From NCBI GenBank assembly GCA_014204635.1, contig JACHLS010000002.1, positions 186,001-250,000 on the forward strand: a stretch of 64,000 nt of DNA, given 5' to 3'. The translations under genes and the position numbers were made by a program. This stretch comes from Sporosarcina luteola. Lineage in GTDB: Bacteria > Bacillota > Bacilli > Bacillales_A > Planococcaceae. The notes below the pieces were generated by a model, which did not search any database, was not told the DNA's origin, and saw nothing but the letters and a program-made list of their open reading frames with translations. How positions within the stretch are numbered: the first letter of the stretch is position 1; each line of letters opens with the position of its first letter. Positions 18,367 to 28,468 of this stretch are shown piece after piece.

Positions 18367-21300
18367 ATGGAACAAATAAAGGCTGCATGCCGTTTGGAAC
18401 TGACTCAGCGGGCCCGCAAAGAGATTGGGAGATGGGTACTCGATGAAGTGAGCTTCTTCGCCATGCAAGATTATTTCGATGTCTACATAGAAAAAATGCC
18501 GGCTAAACAAGATGTGATGACGTTCTCCTTCTTCTTTGACAATGAAACGAACGGTCCTTTGTCCCGGCTGTTGAATGAACGGGTTGCGATTATGGAATGC
18601 GTGCTGAAAAATGAAGGTTTTGTCGCGATTTCATTCCGAGTGAAAGGCCGCCGGGAACCAGTACGGACGAATCGACGCTTGCCGGCCCGTTTGAAATTTC
18701 AAGTGGGCAAGGCGGGCCAGCCCATGCCAATTCAGTTGTACACAAGCCTGCGGGAGCTGCCGATCGCCGAGGAACGATCTGCTTATGTGGAAAAAAGAAT
18801 TGCCAGTTGGGAAGGGTACTTGCGGATTGAAGAAAAGAATGCGGATGTCGCAGATATTACGGCTCGCTTCTCGCAAGTGGCAGTCAATGAAGATTTCACC
18901 CAAGCCACTTTCATGTGCGGCGGATTGGAAGCGAAGGATTGGAAAGCTATTCCGGGCTTCAGTGCCAAATGGAAAGGTTCGGGAGACGATTTTGGGTATG
19001 TGATCGATGTGAATCGGTCTAAACGGACCGTCAAGGTTGAGCTGAAACGGCATTATCAGGCGCTGGCCAGACGTGGTTCTCTCGTTCCGGCCGGGAAAGA
19101 GACAGAAATTGTCTTCAGCAATTTTGCCGAATTGAGCCAGATCAGGAGATTACGGAAAGGGTTCAAGGATTTGCAGGATGGCTTCGCGGCAAACCCAAAC
19201 TTAGAAAAGATCCTGTTTGAGGAGCGGCCCGTCGTTCAAATTACGAATAAGAAAGCAGATCTTGATTTTCACCATCCTCTCAATGAATTTCAACGGGAAG
19301 CCGTTGTCGGTGCCATGTCGGCAAACGATGTATATGTCATCCAAGGGCCGCCCGGGACAGGGAAAACGACGGTTATCTCGGAATTGTGCCTCCAGCTTGT
19401 AAAGGCGGGCATGCGGACGCTTGTCGCTTCGCAATCCAATCTTGCCGTCGATAACGCATTAGGCCGTCTGCTCTCCGATTCGGGAATCCGGATCCTGCGT
19501 TACGGCCGGACGGAAAGCATCGAAGAGGAAGGCAAGCGGTTTATTGAAGAAAATGTGGCTCACTATTGGAAAGAAGAAACGTTGGCTGCTGTCAATGGCC
19601 AGCGAAAAGCCCGAGCCGAACGACTGGATGCCATCGTCAAAGAAACTGCCGAGAGCGAACAGGCCTTAGAAACATGGCAAACAGAGCTTTCCGTTTTGGA
19701 AGAGTCGAAGAAGAGGAAACGGGAAGCGAGGCAGGAACACGAAGAGCTGTCAGCTGCTTTGCAAACGATGGAGCAAAAAATGCTTGAAGCGGCAGGGCAG
19801 CGTGAGGAATATGAGCAGGAACAAGCCCGTTTAGAAGAAGAAATGAAGCAGCTCGATGAAACGATAGCCCGTCTTGAAATGGACATGCAGTCGTTGCATT
19901 TGGAAGAGCGCATGCAGCAGGAAATGGCTGCTGTCAAAAACAAAGTAGACGCATTCCGGCAAGTGATGCGTTTCTATGAAACGAAACATGCCATCGAAGC
20001 AGCCAAGCTCCTCCTCAACCGGATCAAAAACGATATAAATGAGAATAGCAATAGACGGAACATCCTGCGTCAACTGAAGGAAGAGTTAGCACCTATTGGT
20101 GAGTTGCCGGCCCTATTGGAAAAAGTGAAGTCTTTTCCGTATGATCCCTCTCTGCCGCTGAAGCTTGAAATCAATTCATTGCATAAACATCTGGCGACAG
20201 TAAGAAACGGAACGTACACGTATGAGTTCCAAGAATGGAAAGGTGTTTTTGAACGGCTCGAAAATGGCATTTCCCATTTAGAAGGTATTCTTAGAACCAA
20301 TGGGTTCCCGCTAGGCTCTATCCAGAGCAAGAATAGCGATTTGTACCGGACAGCGGATGAAATGCATGATATGATCGACGCCATTGGGCGGTTCATCAAG
20401 ACGAAAAGTCCACAAATCCCAAGATTGCAGCCTGGGCAAAAAGCGGCGCTTTTCAACCGGATTGCTGAAAACCTCGCCTACTTGCAGGGCAAACTGGAAG
20501 AAGTAACAGGCCATGCGAACCGAATTAAAGAAGCTGCACAGGCCCAAGCTGTGTCGATGTTTCAGTCCGTCAAAAGAGAAATCGAGATGGAACTTGAGGA
20601 TTCAGCAGCTGAGCTGGAGCGTGATGTTAGCCAGTTGGAAGCTGATCTTGCTGCACATGGCGAACAACTCGAGCAGCTGAAACAGGAACGTGATCAATTG
20701 GCACCTCTTGTCACCGGACAAGAAGATCTCCAGGTCATCCAGTCCGAATTGGAAGAAGGGGAAAAGAAGCTTGCCCAGAATGAACAGCGCCTTGCCCAGT
20801 TACGACAAACACAAACCCAATTGGAGAGTAGACGAACTACCCTTGCCGATGCAACCGCCAACTTGAAAAAAATTCAAGAAAAGCTGGACGGATTGGTGCA
20901 GCTGCAACTGGATATGACGAAGGAAGCAGACCAGTATGCCAGCAGATTGCAGTCGCTGGAAGAGGTATTACAGATAAATCCCGAGGAACGCATAGCACAA
21001 GTACATGCAGAAATGAAAGCCTTAAATGAAAAAATCCGGCAATTGGCTGAGGAACAGACACATCTGCCGCTCGCGATGGAATTGCAGGATGAATGGAGCC
21101 AGCTGCTTGAGGAAGCTGGGGATTATGATCTCGAAGAAATTCGGAAACTGTATGTCCGACATGCCAACGTCATTGGAACGACATGTGTCGCTTCCGCACG
21201 AAAGGAATTTATGGAAGATTACCCGACATTCGATGTCGTTATAATCGATGAAGTGTCGAAAGCGACACCGCCAGAATTGTTATTGCCAATGCTAAAAGGG

Positions 21301-22188
21301 AAGAAAATCATCCTAGTGGGAGATCATCATCAATTGCCGCCGCTCGTCGGCAGGGAAACAATGGAAGAGTTCATTGAGGAAATTAAAGATGATCATGAAA
21401 AGAATGAACTGCGGAACATGCTGAAAGAGTCGCTGTTCGAGCGTTTATTCCGTACATTGCCAAAACAGAACAAGACGATGCTCGGGATTCAATATCGGAT
21501 GCACGAGACCATCATGGAGACGATTACGCCGTTTTACGCTGAAGGGTCGTATAAGCTCCAATGCGGCTTGACTGATTCGGACCACATCCGCGATCACTTA
21601 TTGTCTTCATCGTTTGTCGATCGGCAGGATCATCTCCTGTGGTTTGACTTGCCGAATGAGTCCGCTTTCTTTGAAGCCCAAGTGAAAGGCGGCACGAGTT
21701 TATATAACGAAGCCGAACTGAACATGATTCGAGAGTTGCTTGTAGATCTGGATGCTGCAACAGTGGAAGCCATCCAAGAGGGACGGTTGGCACCGGATGT
21801 GAAAAAGAGTGTCGGAGTCATTAGTTTCTACGGCGAGCAGGTGAAACGAATTGATCGCTTAATTGAGCAGGAGGTCATGCCAAAGCATCTGCATTGCCGT
21901 ACGGGTTCGGTGGATAAGTTCCAAGGCATGGAAATGGATATTATCATATTAAGTTTTGTACGGAACCATGATCAGCCGAGCGGCACGATCGGGTTTGCGG
22001 AGGATTACCGCCGGTTGAACGTCGCCCTTTCAAGAGCGCGGGAACTGTTGGTTGTTGTGGGAAGTTCAGAAATGTTCACCAAACGGCCGAAAAAGGCAGA
22101 AACGAAAGCGATGTACAGCCGTCTCGTTGAACAGATAAAATCACAAAATGGTTTTAAAGAGTTTGCTTCAGTAGAGAGGATGGGGTAG
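18367..22188 (+). CDS. Large SF1 (Upf1-like) helicase with internal coiled coil
   Basis: This 1273-aa superfamily-1 helicase/ATPase has Walker A GPPGTGKTT near residue 327, motif Ia SQSNLAVDNAL near 357, Walker B IIDEVSKATPPE near 960, motif III GDHHQLPPL near 984, QYRMH near 1041, motif V VDKFQGMEMDIIILSFVR near 1182 and motif VI NVALSRAR near 1218. About 580 residues lie between motifs Ia and II, much of it Glu/Gln/Lys-rich coiled coil (roughly 410-520 and 730-890). The N-terminal 300 residues are not recognised. The start at 18367 has GGAAGGAG. Such helicases act on nucleic acid; whether it serves repair, RNA metabolism or phage defence is unknown. Confidence 0.88.
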   Translation: MEQIKAACRLELTQRARKEIGRWVLDEVSFFAMQDYFDVYIEKMPAKQDVMTFSFFFDNETNGPLSRLLNERVAIMECVLKNEGFVAISFRVKGRREPVRTNRRLPARLKFQVGKAGQPMPIQLYTSLRELPIAEERSAYVEKRIASWEGYLRIEEKNADVADITARFSQVAVNEDFTQATFMCGGLEAKDWKAIPGFSAKWKGSGDDFGYVIDVNRSKRTVKVELKRHYQALARRGSLVPAGKETEIVFSNFAELSQIRRLRKGFKDLQDGFAANPNLEKILFEERPVVQITNKKADLDFHHPLNEFQREAVVGAMSANDVYVIQGPPGTGKTTVISELCLQLVKAGMRTLVASQSNLAVDNALGRLLSDSGIRILRYGRTESIEEEGKRFIEENVAHYWKEETLAAVNGQRKARAERLDAIVKETAESEQALETWQTELSVLEESKKRKREARQEHEELSAALQTMEQKMLEAAGQREEYEQEQARLEEEMKQLDETIARLEMDMQSLHLEERMQQEMAAVKNKVDAFRQVMRFYETKHAIEAAKLLLNRIKNDINENSNRRNILRQLKEELAPIGELPALLEKVKSFPYDPSLPLKLEINSLHKHLATVRNGTYTYEFQEWKGVFERLENGISHLEGILRTNGFPLGSIQSKNSDLYRTADEMHDMIDAIGRFIKTKSPQIPRLQPGQKAALFNRIAENLAYLQGKLEEVTGHANRIKEAAQAQAVSMFQSVKREIEMELEDSAAELERDVSQLEADLAAHGEQLEQLKQERDQLAPLVTGQEDLQVIQSELEEGEKKLAQNEQRLAQLRQTQTQLESRRTTLADATANLKKIQEKLDGLVQLQLDMTKEADQYASRLQSLEEVLQINPEERIAQVHAEMKALNEKIRQLAEEQTHLPLAMELQDEWSQLLEEAGDYDLEEIRKLYVRHANVIGTTCVASARKEFMEDYPTFDVVIIDEVSKATPPELLLPMLKGKKIILVGDHHQLPPLVGRETMEEFIEEIKDDHEKNELRNMLKESLFERLFRTLPKQNKTMLGIQYRMHETIMETITPFYAEGSYKLQCGLTDSDHIRDHLLSSSFVDRQDHLLWFDLPNESAFFEAQVKGGTSLYNEAELNMIRELLVDLDAATVEAIQEGRLAPDVKKSVGVISFYGEQVKRIDRLIEQEVMPKHLHCRTGSVDKFQGMEMDIIILSFVRNHDQPSGTIGFAEDYRRLNVALSRARELLVVVGSSEMFTKRPKKAETKAMYSRLVEQIKSQNGFKEFASVERMG

Positions 22189-22938
22189 ATGGATTTACAA
22201 AAGCGGCTGCAAGCTGAATTATTGCGGGATGCGAATGTAAAGCTGCTCACAGCTTTGACGTGGGGGCTTCCTGTTCATTCTCTTGAAATTGCATATGAAA
22301 CAGTCAAACGGACCAAAATGGATATTCTGATGAAAATGCTGCTGATCAGTTTTCGAAAAGCGCCGTTCCAAACTGCAGAGGAAGTGAGTGGCATGTTGCT
22401 CGTCGAACCGCTCTTCATTCAAGATATGATAGAAGCTATGACCCGGGCAGCGTTAATTACGAAAAAAGAGACGGGCTACTCATTAACCGACGCCGGCCAT
22501 CAGCAACTAGAGAGCGGCATTTATGTTCAACCGCCTGAGCGAGAGGAGCAAACGGCTTATTTCAGTCCGATCCATGATTCATTTCTACAAGGTGAAGTGA
22601 AACAGACGAAATCAAAAGTGTTCCGGCATGCGAACAATAGCTGGCATGCTAACGAAATTTCAGAAGAGAAACTGCGTGAGATTCTCGAACATCTGCTGGA
22701 TCCTGGGGAAGGGGGGTATGAACAATGTTCTATCCACTCCATTCAATCGGTAACCGAAATGGACTCTCATTCCGTTGAATGTCTTGAATTTCGGCTGCAT
22801 CATGTCCCCAACGACCGGATGTTCGTCCGCGTTTGGAATACAATGACTGGAGAATGGGACAAAGTGCTAGAGCAATGCATCATAGAAAAAGATCTGAATG
22901 ACTGGCGCAAAATATATAAAAAGGCAGGCGGCTCTTGA
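22189..22938 (+). CDS. Winged-helix-like protein co-transcribed with the helicase
   Basis: This 249-aa soluble protein starts on the base after the helicase stop codon, with GAGAGGATGG upstream, so the two form a tight operon. The N-terminal 110 residues read as helix-turn-helix modules (KAPFQTAEEVSGMLLVE, then MIEAMTRAALITKKETGYS and LTDAGHQQLESG), the last resembling a MarR/PadR wing. The C-terminal half (about 120-249) is not recognised; it contains FRHANNSWHANEISEEKL and ends in a Trp-rich strand. The stop codon lies in the loop of the operon terminator. It could be a regulator or a nucleic-acid-binding partner of the helicase. Confidence 0.75.
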   Translation: MDLQKRLQAELLRDANVKLLTALTWGLPVHSLEIAYETVKRTKMDILMKMLLISFRKAPFQTAEEVSGMLLVEPLFIQDMIEAMTRAALITKKETGYSLTDAGHQQLESGIYVQPPEREEQTAYFSPIHDSFLQGEVKQTKSKVFRHANNSWHANEISEEKLREILEHLLDPGEGGYEQCSIHSIQSVTEMDSHSVECLEFRLHHVPNDRMFVRVWNTMTGEWDKVLEQCIIEKDLNDWRKIYKKAGGS

Positions 22939-22957
22939 GTAGAGCAAGCCTGCCTTT
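22920..22957. terminator. Terminator overlapping the end of the helicase operon
   Basis: AAAGGCAGGC (22920-22929) pairs with GCCTGCCTTT (22948-22957), extended by GCTCT/AGAGC. The TGA stop of the upstream gene sits in the loop. Flanking A and T runs allow use by the convergent nik operon too. Confidence 0.88.
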
Positions 22958-22993
22958 CGTTTGGAATGAAACTGGAGTGCTAGTTGGCCTTTA

Positions 22994-23413
22994 CTAATGA
23001 GCTGTAATAGGGGCAACGGTAAATGTCCCGTATGACACGCCTTTCAGACTGGCCAGCTGATGGCTAAGGGTTTGAATATCCGATGCTTTCCCTTTCACAA
23101 CAATGAGCTCCAGGCAATTGTCATGGTCGAGGTGGAAATGCGTTGTTGCCAGGATGTTCGCGTGCATGCCATGCTGGATTTCCGTCATTTCCTCCAACAG
23201 ATGCTTGTGGGAATGATTGTAGAAAAGGACGATAGTGCCGGCGACAATGTCCTCATTCTGTTCCCAAGAATGCTGAAGAAGGGCATCCCGCACGAGATCC
23301 CGGACTGCTTCGGATCGGGTTTCATAGCCTCTTGCTTGGATGAGATGGTCAAATTTTTTAAGCAGACCGCTTTCCATTGAAATGCCGATTCGTTTTAACG
23401 TAGATTCAGACAT
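22994..23413 (-). CDS. nikR: Nickel-responsive regulator NikR
   Basis: This 139-aa protein has an N-terminal ribbon-helix-helix DNA-binding domain (KRIGISMESGLLKKFDHL, RSEAVRDLVRDAL) and a C-terminal ACT-like nickel domain. The high-affinity Ni(II) ligands are all present at family spacing: His81, His92, His94 and Cys100 (HFHLDHDNC). NikR represses nickel importers when nickel is sufficient. It is the last gene of the urease-nickel operon, 12 bases after the binding-protein gene, so it probably regulates the unit that contains it. GATGAGGTG precedes the start. Confidence 0.94.
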   Translation of the reverse strand: MSESTLKRIGISMESGLLKKFDHLIQARGYETRSEAVRDLVRDALLQHSWEQNEDIVAGTIVLFYNHSHKHLLEEMTEIQHGMHANILATTHFHLDHDNCLELIVVKGKASDIQTLSHQLASLKGVSYGTFTVAPITAH

Positions 23414-23425
23414 ACATGCACCTCA

Positions 23426-24994
23426 TCATTCGACATCCCAATCTTCAATATTCCAGACGATGCCGAAGCCGTGATGCCCCAGTGTCCGTTTCCCGATTCC
23501 GGTTACTCGATCATTGGCTGCATAGACTGCATCCAAGTAGACAAGGAAATTAAAAGGTGGATCTTCGGTGAGGGCCTCCTGGAACTCCCCGTACCACTTT
23601 TTTCGCTCGTCTATATCATCTGTTGTCCGTGCGGCTTCAAGTAATTTGTCTACTTCTGGGTTTTCGTATGATCCCATGTTGTAGAGGCCGTCTCCGATTT
23701 GACTGCTGTGGAAGAGCCGGTATGTGTGGTCGTCCGGATCGTTTTCACTACCCCATCCGATGACGAGAGAGTCAATCGTATTCAAATCGATCGCATCCCA
23801 GCTGGACGGCTTTGGATGGACGATGATGCCGAGTGGTTTTAACTGTTCCGATACGATGTTGGCCAGGGCTACTCGTACAGGGTCCGTTGCGATGGTATAA
23901 AGGTCAAATTCAAATTGTTGTCCATCTTTTTCATAGATTCCATCTTTGTTCAATGACCATCCCGCTTCTGTTAGAAGTTGTTTTGTCTTATCCGGCTGAA
24001 ACGGCGTTTCGCTCACCGTATCTGTAAGAGCCCATGATTTTTGAAGAGGGCTGTAAGCAGGCTGTCCTTTGTCATTTAATAGCCCTTTGACGATTGCTTC
24101 CCGGTCAATGGCAAAATTCATTGCTTGCCGAACAAGCGGGTCCTTGAATAAAGGCTTATTGAAATTATAAAGAACTGCCCGATAATCGGCTGTTGGGATG
24201 CTATAGATGGCCAAATGATCTTTTTCATGAATAGATTTGAGTTGATTTGGTCCGAGCAAAGCCAAGTCGATTTCTCCGGTCTTCAATTGAAGCACGCGTG
24301 TATTGGCATCTAAAACCGGCTTAAAAACAATTTCATCGATTTTTGGTTTTGTACCGTAATATGTCTCACTGCGTTCTAATGTCACTGTATGGTCAGCATC
24401 CCACGATTTAATCTTAAATGGTCCATTTCCGACCGGGCTCTGGTTAAAATCGTTTTGGTTTATATCTTGGCTTTCGAGCAGGTGTTTCGGCACGATGCCA
24501 ACTTGTAATTTTCCCAGTAAGGCGGGGAAAGGGTTCTTCAGTGTGATCTCCAATTGATGCGGATCGATGACGGTAACAGATTGAATTTCATTGAATTCAC
24601 CTGCAATTGGTGTGTTTGTCTCTGGATCTATAATGGCATCCAGCGTGAATTTCACATCATCCGCAGTCACCGGCTCTCCGTCTTCCCATTGGGCATCCTC
24701 CCGCAGAGTAAATGTATACGTCAATTGATCCTCTGTAATGTCCCAAGAAGCAGCCAGATCCGGTACAATTTCGTTGTTCTCTGTTGGCTGGGTCAGGCCG
24801 CGGAATAATAGACGGTCAATTTCCTGAGCATCGGTCAGCACAGGATTAATTTGCTTGATTTCCTCGTCAGTTCCGTAAACGATACGTTTCGGTGCGGATG
24901 TATCCGTGCCTGTCTGGGCGTCTCCCTTTCCACAGGCAGACAGTAAAAGTAAGCTGCTGATAATGACTAACAATACATTACGTGTGATACGCAT
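23426..24994 (-). CDS. nikA: Nickel ABC transporter substrate-binding lipoprotein (NikA-like)
   Basis: This 522-aa family-5 solute-binding lipoprotein starts at 24994, after GGGAGAGGGA; its lipobox is LLSAC with Cys near residue 21. Family motifs include the N-terminal LTFRGL-type strand (LLFRGLTQP), the core YTFTLREDAQWEDGEPVTADD and the central NFAIDREAIVKGLL. The family covers peptide and nickel carriers; adjacency to urease and nikR argues for nickel, perhaps as a metallophore complex. Its start overlaps the ATPase gene's end by 17 bases. Confidence 0.88.
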   Translation of the reverse strand: MRITRNVLLVIISSLLLLSACGKGDAQTGTDTSAPKRIVYGTDEEIKQINPVLTDAQEIDRLLFRGLTQPTENNEIVPDLAASWDITEDQLTYTFTLREDAQWEDGEPVTADDVKFTLDAIIDPETNTPIAGEFNEIQSVTVIDPHQLEITLKNPFPALLGKLQVGIVPKHLLESQDINQNDFNQSPVGNGPFKIKSWDADHTVTLERSETYYGTKPKIDEIVFKPVLDANTRVLQLKTGEIDLALLGPNQLKSIHEKDHLAIYSIPTADYRAVLYNFNKPLFKDPLVRQAMNFAIDREAIVKGLLNDKGQPAYSPLQKSWALTDTVSETPFQPDKTKQLLTEAGWSLNKDGIYEKDGQQFEFDLYTIATDPVRVALANIVSEQLKPLGIIVHPKPSSWDAIDLNTIDSLVIGWGSENDPDDHTYRLFHSSQIGDGLYNMGSYENPEVDKLLEAARTTDDIDERKKWYGEFQEALTEDPPFNFLVYLDAVYAANDRVTGIGKRTLGHHGFGIVWNIEDWDVE

Positions 24995-26600
24995 AGTCCC
25001 TCTCCCTCTCTCTTTCATAGTCAGACTTCCTATCTCGTGGAATAGTAGTAAGAATGGATGAAACCAATCGTTTCGTTTCGATCATTGTGGAATGCAGTAC
25101 ATCTTCAGCCGTTCCTGTTTCAATCAACTCACCAGCCGCCATGACGGCAATTCGATTGCACATGGCGATCGCCGCCCGGATGTCGTGAGAGATGAAGAGG
25201 ATGGCTGTCCCACGCGTTTCATTAATATGCTGCAATAACCCCAGCATTCTGGATTGTGAACTTAAATCGAGACTGGCGAAGGGCTCGTCTAAAATTAGTA
25301 ATTCAGGGTCTAGCAACAAGGCTCTTGCCAATGCAACCCGTTGCCTCATTCCCCCTGACAATTCATAGGGAAAGAGGGGAAGGAACTTGTCATCTAAACC
25401 GACGAGAGAAACAGCTTCTGCTATCTTGCTGTGCTTTTCTTGGGGATTCTGATTCCAATAATCAGCGCCTTCACCAATGATCTGTTCAACCGTCCATCTC
25501 GGATCAAAAGAAGCGATCGGATCCTGGTGAACCCATTGAATCCCTTTTCGAACCGGCGTGTCCCCATACCAGTTAATCTCTCCGGCAATCGGTTTCTCTA
25601 AATGGAGGAGGAGACGGGATAGAGTGCTTTTGCCACTCCCGCTTGCACCGATCAGCCCGAAGATTTCATTCTTATGGATCGTGAGGCTCGCTTGTTTGAC
25701 CGCCTCTACCTCTTCTTTTCGGAACAAATGTCTTTTGCTGTATGTTTGGCTTGTCTGTTTCACAGTTAGTAATGGCCTGTTTAGCCCGCGCAGCTCACTC
25801 TGCTGCCCGCCCTCCAGCAATTGGTGATAATGGTAGAGCAACGACATAGTATGCGGGTGAGCGGGAGCAGAAAATAATTGATCCACTTGACTGGATTCCA
25901 CGATGTGTCCGTCCTTCATGACAATCACTTCATCCGCCATTTCAGCGACTACGCCAAGGTCGTGTGTAATCAATAAAATACTGCCCCCCGTCCGGTTCCG
26001 CCACTCTTTCATCAGATGAAGCATTTCAGCTTGGATATGAGGATCCAGTGCCGTTGTTGGTTCATCGGCGATCAGTAAAGCCGGTTCTAGCGACAAGGCC
26101 AGTGCCAATTGCACACGCTGTCTCATTCCACCGGATAATTCTTCAGGATAGGAAGAATAAATACGGTCAGGCTGCGGGAGAAGCATTTGCTCTAACAATT
26201 GGATGGATCGTTTCTTTGCTTCCTGTTTTGACAGTGTTGTATGTGCGGAAAATAGTTCGGTGAAATGTTGCCCGATCGTTCGCATCGGATCAAATGAACC
26301 AAATGTGTCTTGAAATACGAATCCAATTTGGGTTCCGAGAAGTTGCCGTTTTTCCGAAGACTTCATGGTGTACACATTGTTTCCCTTAAAATGAACCGAT
26401 CCGGTTGAAAGCCTGATGCCTTTCGGCAAAAGATCTAACAGTGCCTTTGATGTCAAGCTCTTGCCGGAACCGCTCTCACCAATAACAGTGACAATCTTTC
26501 CTTCATTGATTTGAAAATTGATATGTTCCAGTAAGTGATTTTGGGGGTCAGCCTCTGCTCTGACAGATAGATTTTCCACAGACAAAATAGGATCTTTCAT
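24978..26600 (-). CDS. Fused double ATPase of the nickel transporter (NikD-NikE)
   Basis: This 540-aa protein contains two complete ABC ATPase domains in one chain. Domain 1 (about 1-260) has GESGSGKS, LSGGMRQRVQLALAL and LLIADEPTTALDP; domain 2 (about 265-525) has GASGSGKST, LSGGMRQRVALARALL and LLILDEPFASLDL. NikD and NikE are usually separate genes. The start at 26600 overlaps the NikC stop (ATGA); a longer frame upstream lies inside nikC and is a shadow. A basic and acidic Arg/Glu-rich tail ends the protein. It energises nickel uptake. Confidence 0.9.
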   Translation of the reverse strand: MKDPILSVENLSVRAEADPQNHLLEHINFQINEGKIVTVIGESGSGKSLTSKALLDLLPKGIRLSTGSVHFKGNNVYTMKSSEKRQLLGTQIGFVFQDTFGSFDPMRTIGQHFTELFSAHTTLSKQEAKKRSIQLLEQMLLPQPDRIYSSYPEELSGGMRQRVQLALALSLEPALLIADEPTTALDPHIQAEMLHLMKEWRNRTGGSILLITHDLGVVAEMADEVIVMKDGHIVESSQVDQLFSAPAHPHTMSLLYHYHQLLEGGQQSELRGLNRPLLTVKQTSQTYSKRHLFRKEEVEAVKQASLTIHKNEIFGLIGASGSGKSTLSRLLLHLEKPIAGEINWYGDTPVRKGIQWVHQDPIASFDPRWTVEQIIGEGADYWNQNPQEKHSKIAEAVSLVGLDDKFLPLFPYELSGGMRQRVALARALLLDPELLILDEPFASLDLSSQSRMLGLLQHINETRGTAILFISHDIRAAIAMCNRIAVMAAGELIETGTAEDVLHSTMIETKRLVSSILTTIPRDRKSDYERERERDYAYHT

Positions 26601-27430
26601 ATTGACTCTCCGCCTTTCAATTGAGGCAATGCAAAGCGGTCTTGCATTCGATCGCCTATGAACGTTACGGCGAGGACAGTTAGCGTGATACAAATACCAG
26701 GGAACAGTGCGACCCACCAGCCTCCTGATAATATGTATGTTTGGACGCCTGTCAACATATTCCCCCACGAAGCCTCGTGGGGCGGGATGCCGATGCCTAG
26801 AAAGCTTAATGTCGACTCAGTTAATATGGCATGGCTGACCCCGCCGATTGCCATAACTGCAATAGTTGGCATGGTCTGCGGCAGTACATGCCTGAGCAAT
26901 AAGTGGTGTGGGGAAGCGCCGACAACAGCTGATGCTTGGACGAAAATCTCTCCTTTTAACGAGAGGACTTCTGCACGGATAAGGCGAGCAATTGGCATCC
27001 AACTAGTCAATCCAATTAGTAACATTATGGTCAACATACTCTTTGGAAAGAAAACTTGCAATCCGATAATGACAATAATAGAAGGGAGGCTCAATAACGT
27101 ATCAACGACACGCATGAGGAAACGGTCTACCATCCCTCCTATGAAACCGCTCAATGCACCATAACTCACACCGATGAAAAGGGAAACGAGCATGGCGGCA
27201 AAGCCGACTGTTAATGAAACCCGGCCTCCGTAGAGAAGGCGTGACCAAATATCGCGTCCCAACTCGTCCGTGCCGAGCAGGTGGCTTGCAGAGGGCGGTT
27301 CCAGCACAGCATCCAAGTTCACCTCCAACGGACCGTAGAAAGTTAGAAAAGGGGCTGTTGCGGTCAAGATGGCGAGCAACAACAAATAGAAGCCGGACCA
27401 TGTAACGATGTGACGTCCTTTCCATTTCAT
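26597..27430 (-). CDS. nikC: Nickel ABC transporter permease NikC-like
   Basis: This 277-aa permease of the Opp/Dpp/Nik type has about six membrane helices and the family loop (EVLSLKGEIFVQASAVVGAS, then RHVLPQTMPTI) that contacts the ATPase. The N-terminal segment contains HLLGTDELGRDIWSRLLYGG, diagnostic of DppC/NikC. It overlaps both neighbours by 4 bases (ATGA), so coupling is tight. Confidence 0.9.
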   Translation of the reverse strand: MKWKGRHIVTWSGFYLLLLAILTATAPFLTFYGPLEVNLDAVLEPPSASHLLGTDELGRDIWSRLLYGGRVSLTVGFAAMLVSLFIGVSYGALSGFIGGMVDRFLMRVVDTLLSLPSIIVIIGLQVFFPKSMLTIMLLIGLTSWMPIARLIRAEVLSLKGEIFVQASAVVGASPHHLLLRHVLPQTMPTIAVMAIGGVSHAILTESTLSFLGIGIPPHEASWGNMLTGVQTYILSGGWWVALFPGICITLTVLAVTFIGDRMQDRFALPQLKGGESI

Positions 27431-28401
27431 CTTGATGTCACTTCCTTATGAAGAATGGATTTTCTGACACGCGGATCAATCCAAGCGCAAACCAAATCTA
27501 TGAGAAAGCTGCCAAACACGACCGTGCTTAATGTTAGTAATAGAGCAGCCATAATGACCGGATAATCATGGCCGATTGCTGAATCCAGCGTTAACCTTCC
27601 AAGTCCCGGCCAGGAAAAGATAGACTCGATGACAACCGAACCTCCTAGCGTCAACGTGAAGGACATGCCCACATACGACAAGAAAGGCACCGACACGTTT
27701 GGCAACAAGTGCCGCCACAAAATGGCGGCAGTGGAAAGGCCGCGCACCCTCATAGCCCAAATGAAATCCTTGTTGATTGTTAAGGCAAGATGATTGCGCA
27801 GGATACGTATGTAATAACCGATATGTGAAAGGGCTAATACGGTGGCAGGCATTACTAAATGCTTGAGCCAATCGAGCAGTCCACCTTTGCCAATTCCTGA
27901 GGAAGGAAGAATGCCCAAATGAACCGAAAACACTAACATTAGCATGATAGCGAACCAGAATGTCGGAATGGACATGAAGACAAAGCTGCCGAGTGTAATC
28001 GCATGGTCAATAGCTGAATGGCGTTTCAAACCGGATAGGATGCCAAGCGAAATTGAGATGACGAGAATCAGCAAGGTCGCGGCAAGCATAAGAAGAATTG
28101 TCGGACCGACAGCTCTTGCGATAATGGTGCTTACTTGTTCACCAGTTCTGTATGAATGGCCAAAATCACCATGCAGGACGCTGCCAAGCCATTTCATGTA
28201 TTGGCTGTATATCGGTTCATGCAACCCGAGGTTCTCTGTTATACGCTGTTGGTCTGCTTCACTCAGCCGTAAGAATTGTTCCCCATACATCGCGACAGCG
28301 GGATCTCCAGGCAAGAGACGGAGGAAGGTGAAGCAGAGAATATTGCCAAGCAACAGAGTTGCAATAGTTTCTGATAATCTTGTCACAATAAAACGTCCCA
28401 T
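27427..28401 (-). CDS. nikB: Nickel ABC transporter permease NikB-like
   Basis: This 324-aa first permease of the importer has the DppB/NikB plan: N-terminal helix, the GLHEPIYSQYMKWLGSVLHGD periplasmic-type loop, then the conserved RVRGLSTAAILWRHLLPN loop near residue 215. It lies about 100 bases after ureD, separated by a hairpin, and starts the transporter part of the operon. Confidence 0.9.
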   Translation of the reverse strand: MGRFIVTRLSETIATLLLGNILCFTFLRLLPGDPAVAMYGEQFLRLSEADQQRITENLGLHEPIYSQYMKWLGSVLHGDFGHSYRTGEQVSTIIARAVGPTILLMLAATLLILVISISLGILSGLKRHSAIDHAITLGSFVFMSIPTFWFAIMLMLVFSVHLGILPSSGIGKGGLLDWLKHLVMPATVLALSHIGYYIRILRNHLALTINKDFIWAMRVRGLSTAAILWRHLLPNVSVPFLSYVGMSFTLTLGGSVVIESIFSWPGLGRLTLDSAIGHDYPVIMAALLLTLSTVVFGSFLIDLVCAWIDPRVRKSILHKEVTSR

Positions 28402-28468
28402 ATCGTATCCCTTTCTTTTGGATGCGTAACACGTTTAAGTGAAAACGTGCTACCATCATACGCAGGAA

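Noticed and set aside
26601..26768. Extra 56 codons at the N-terminus of the fused nickel ATPase
   Set aside because: They lie inside nikC in another frame; the Met at 26600 has the ATGA overlap typical of this operon.
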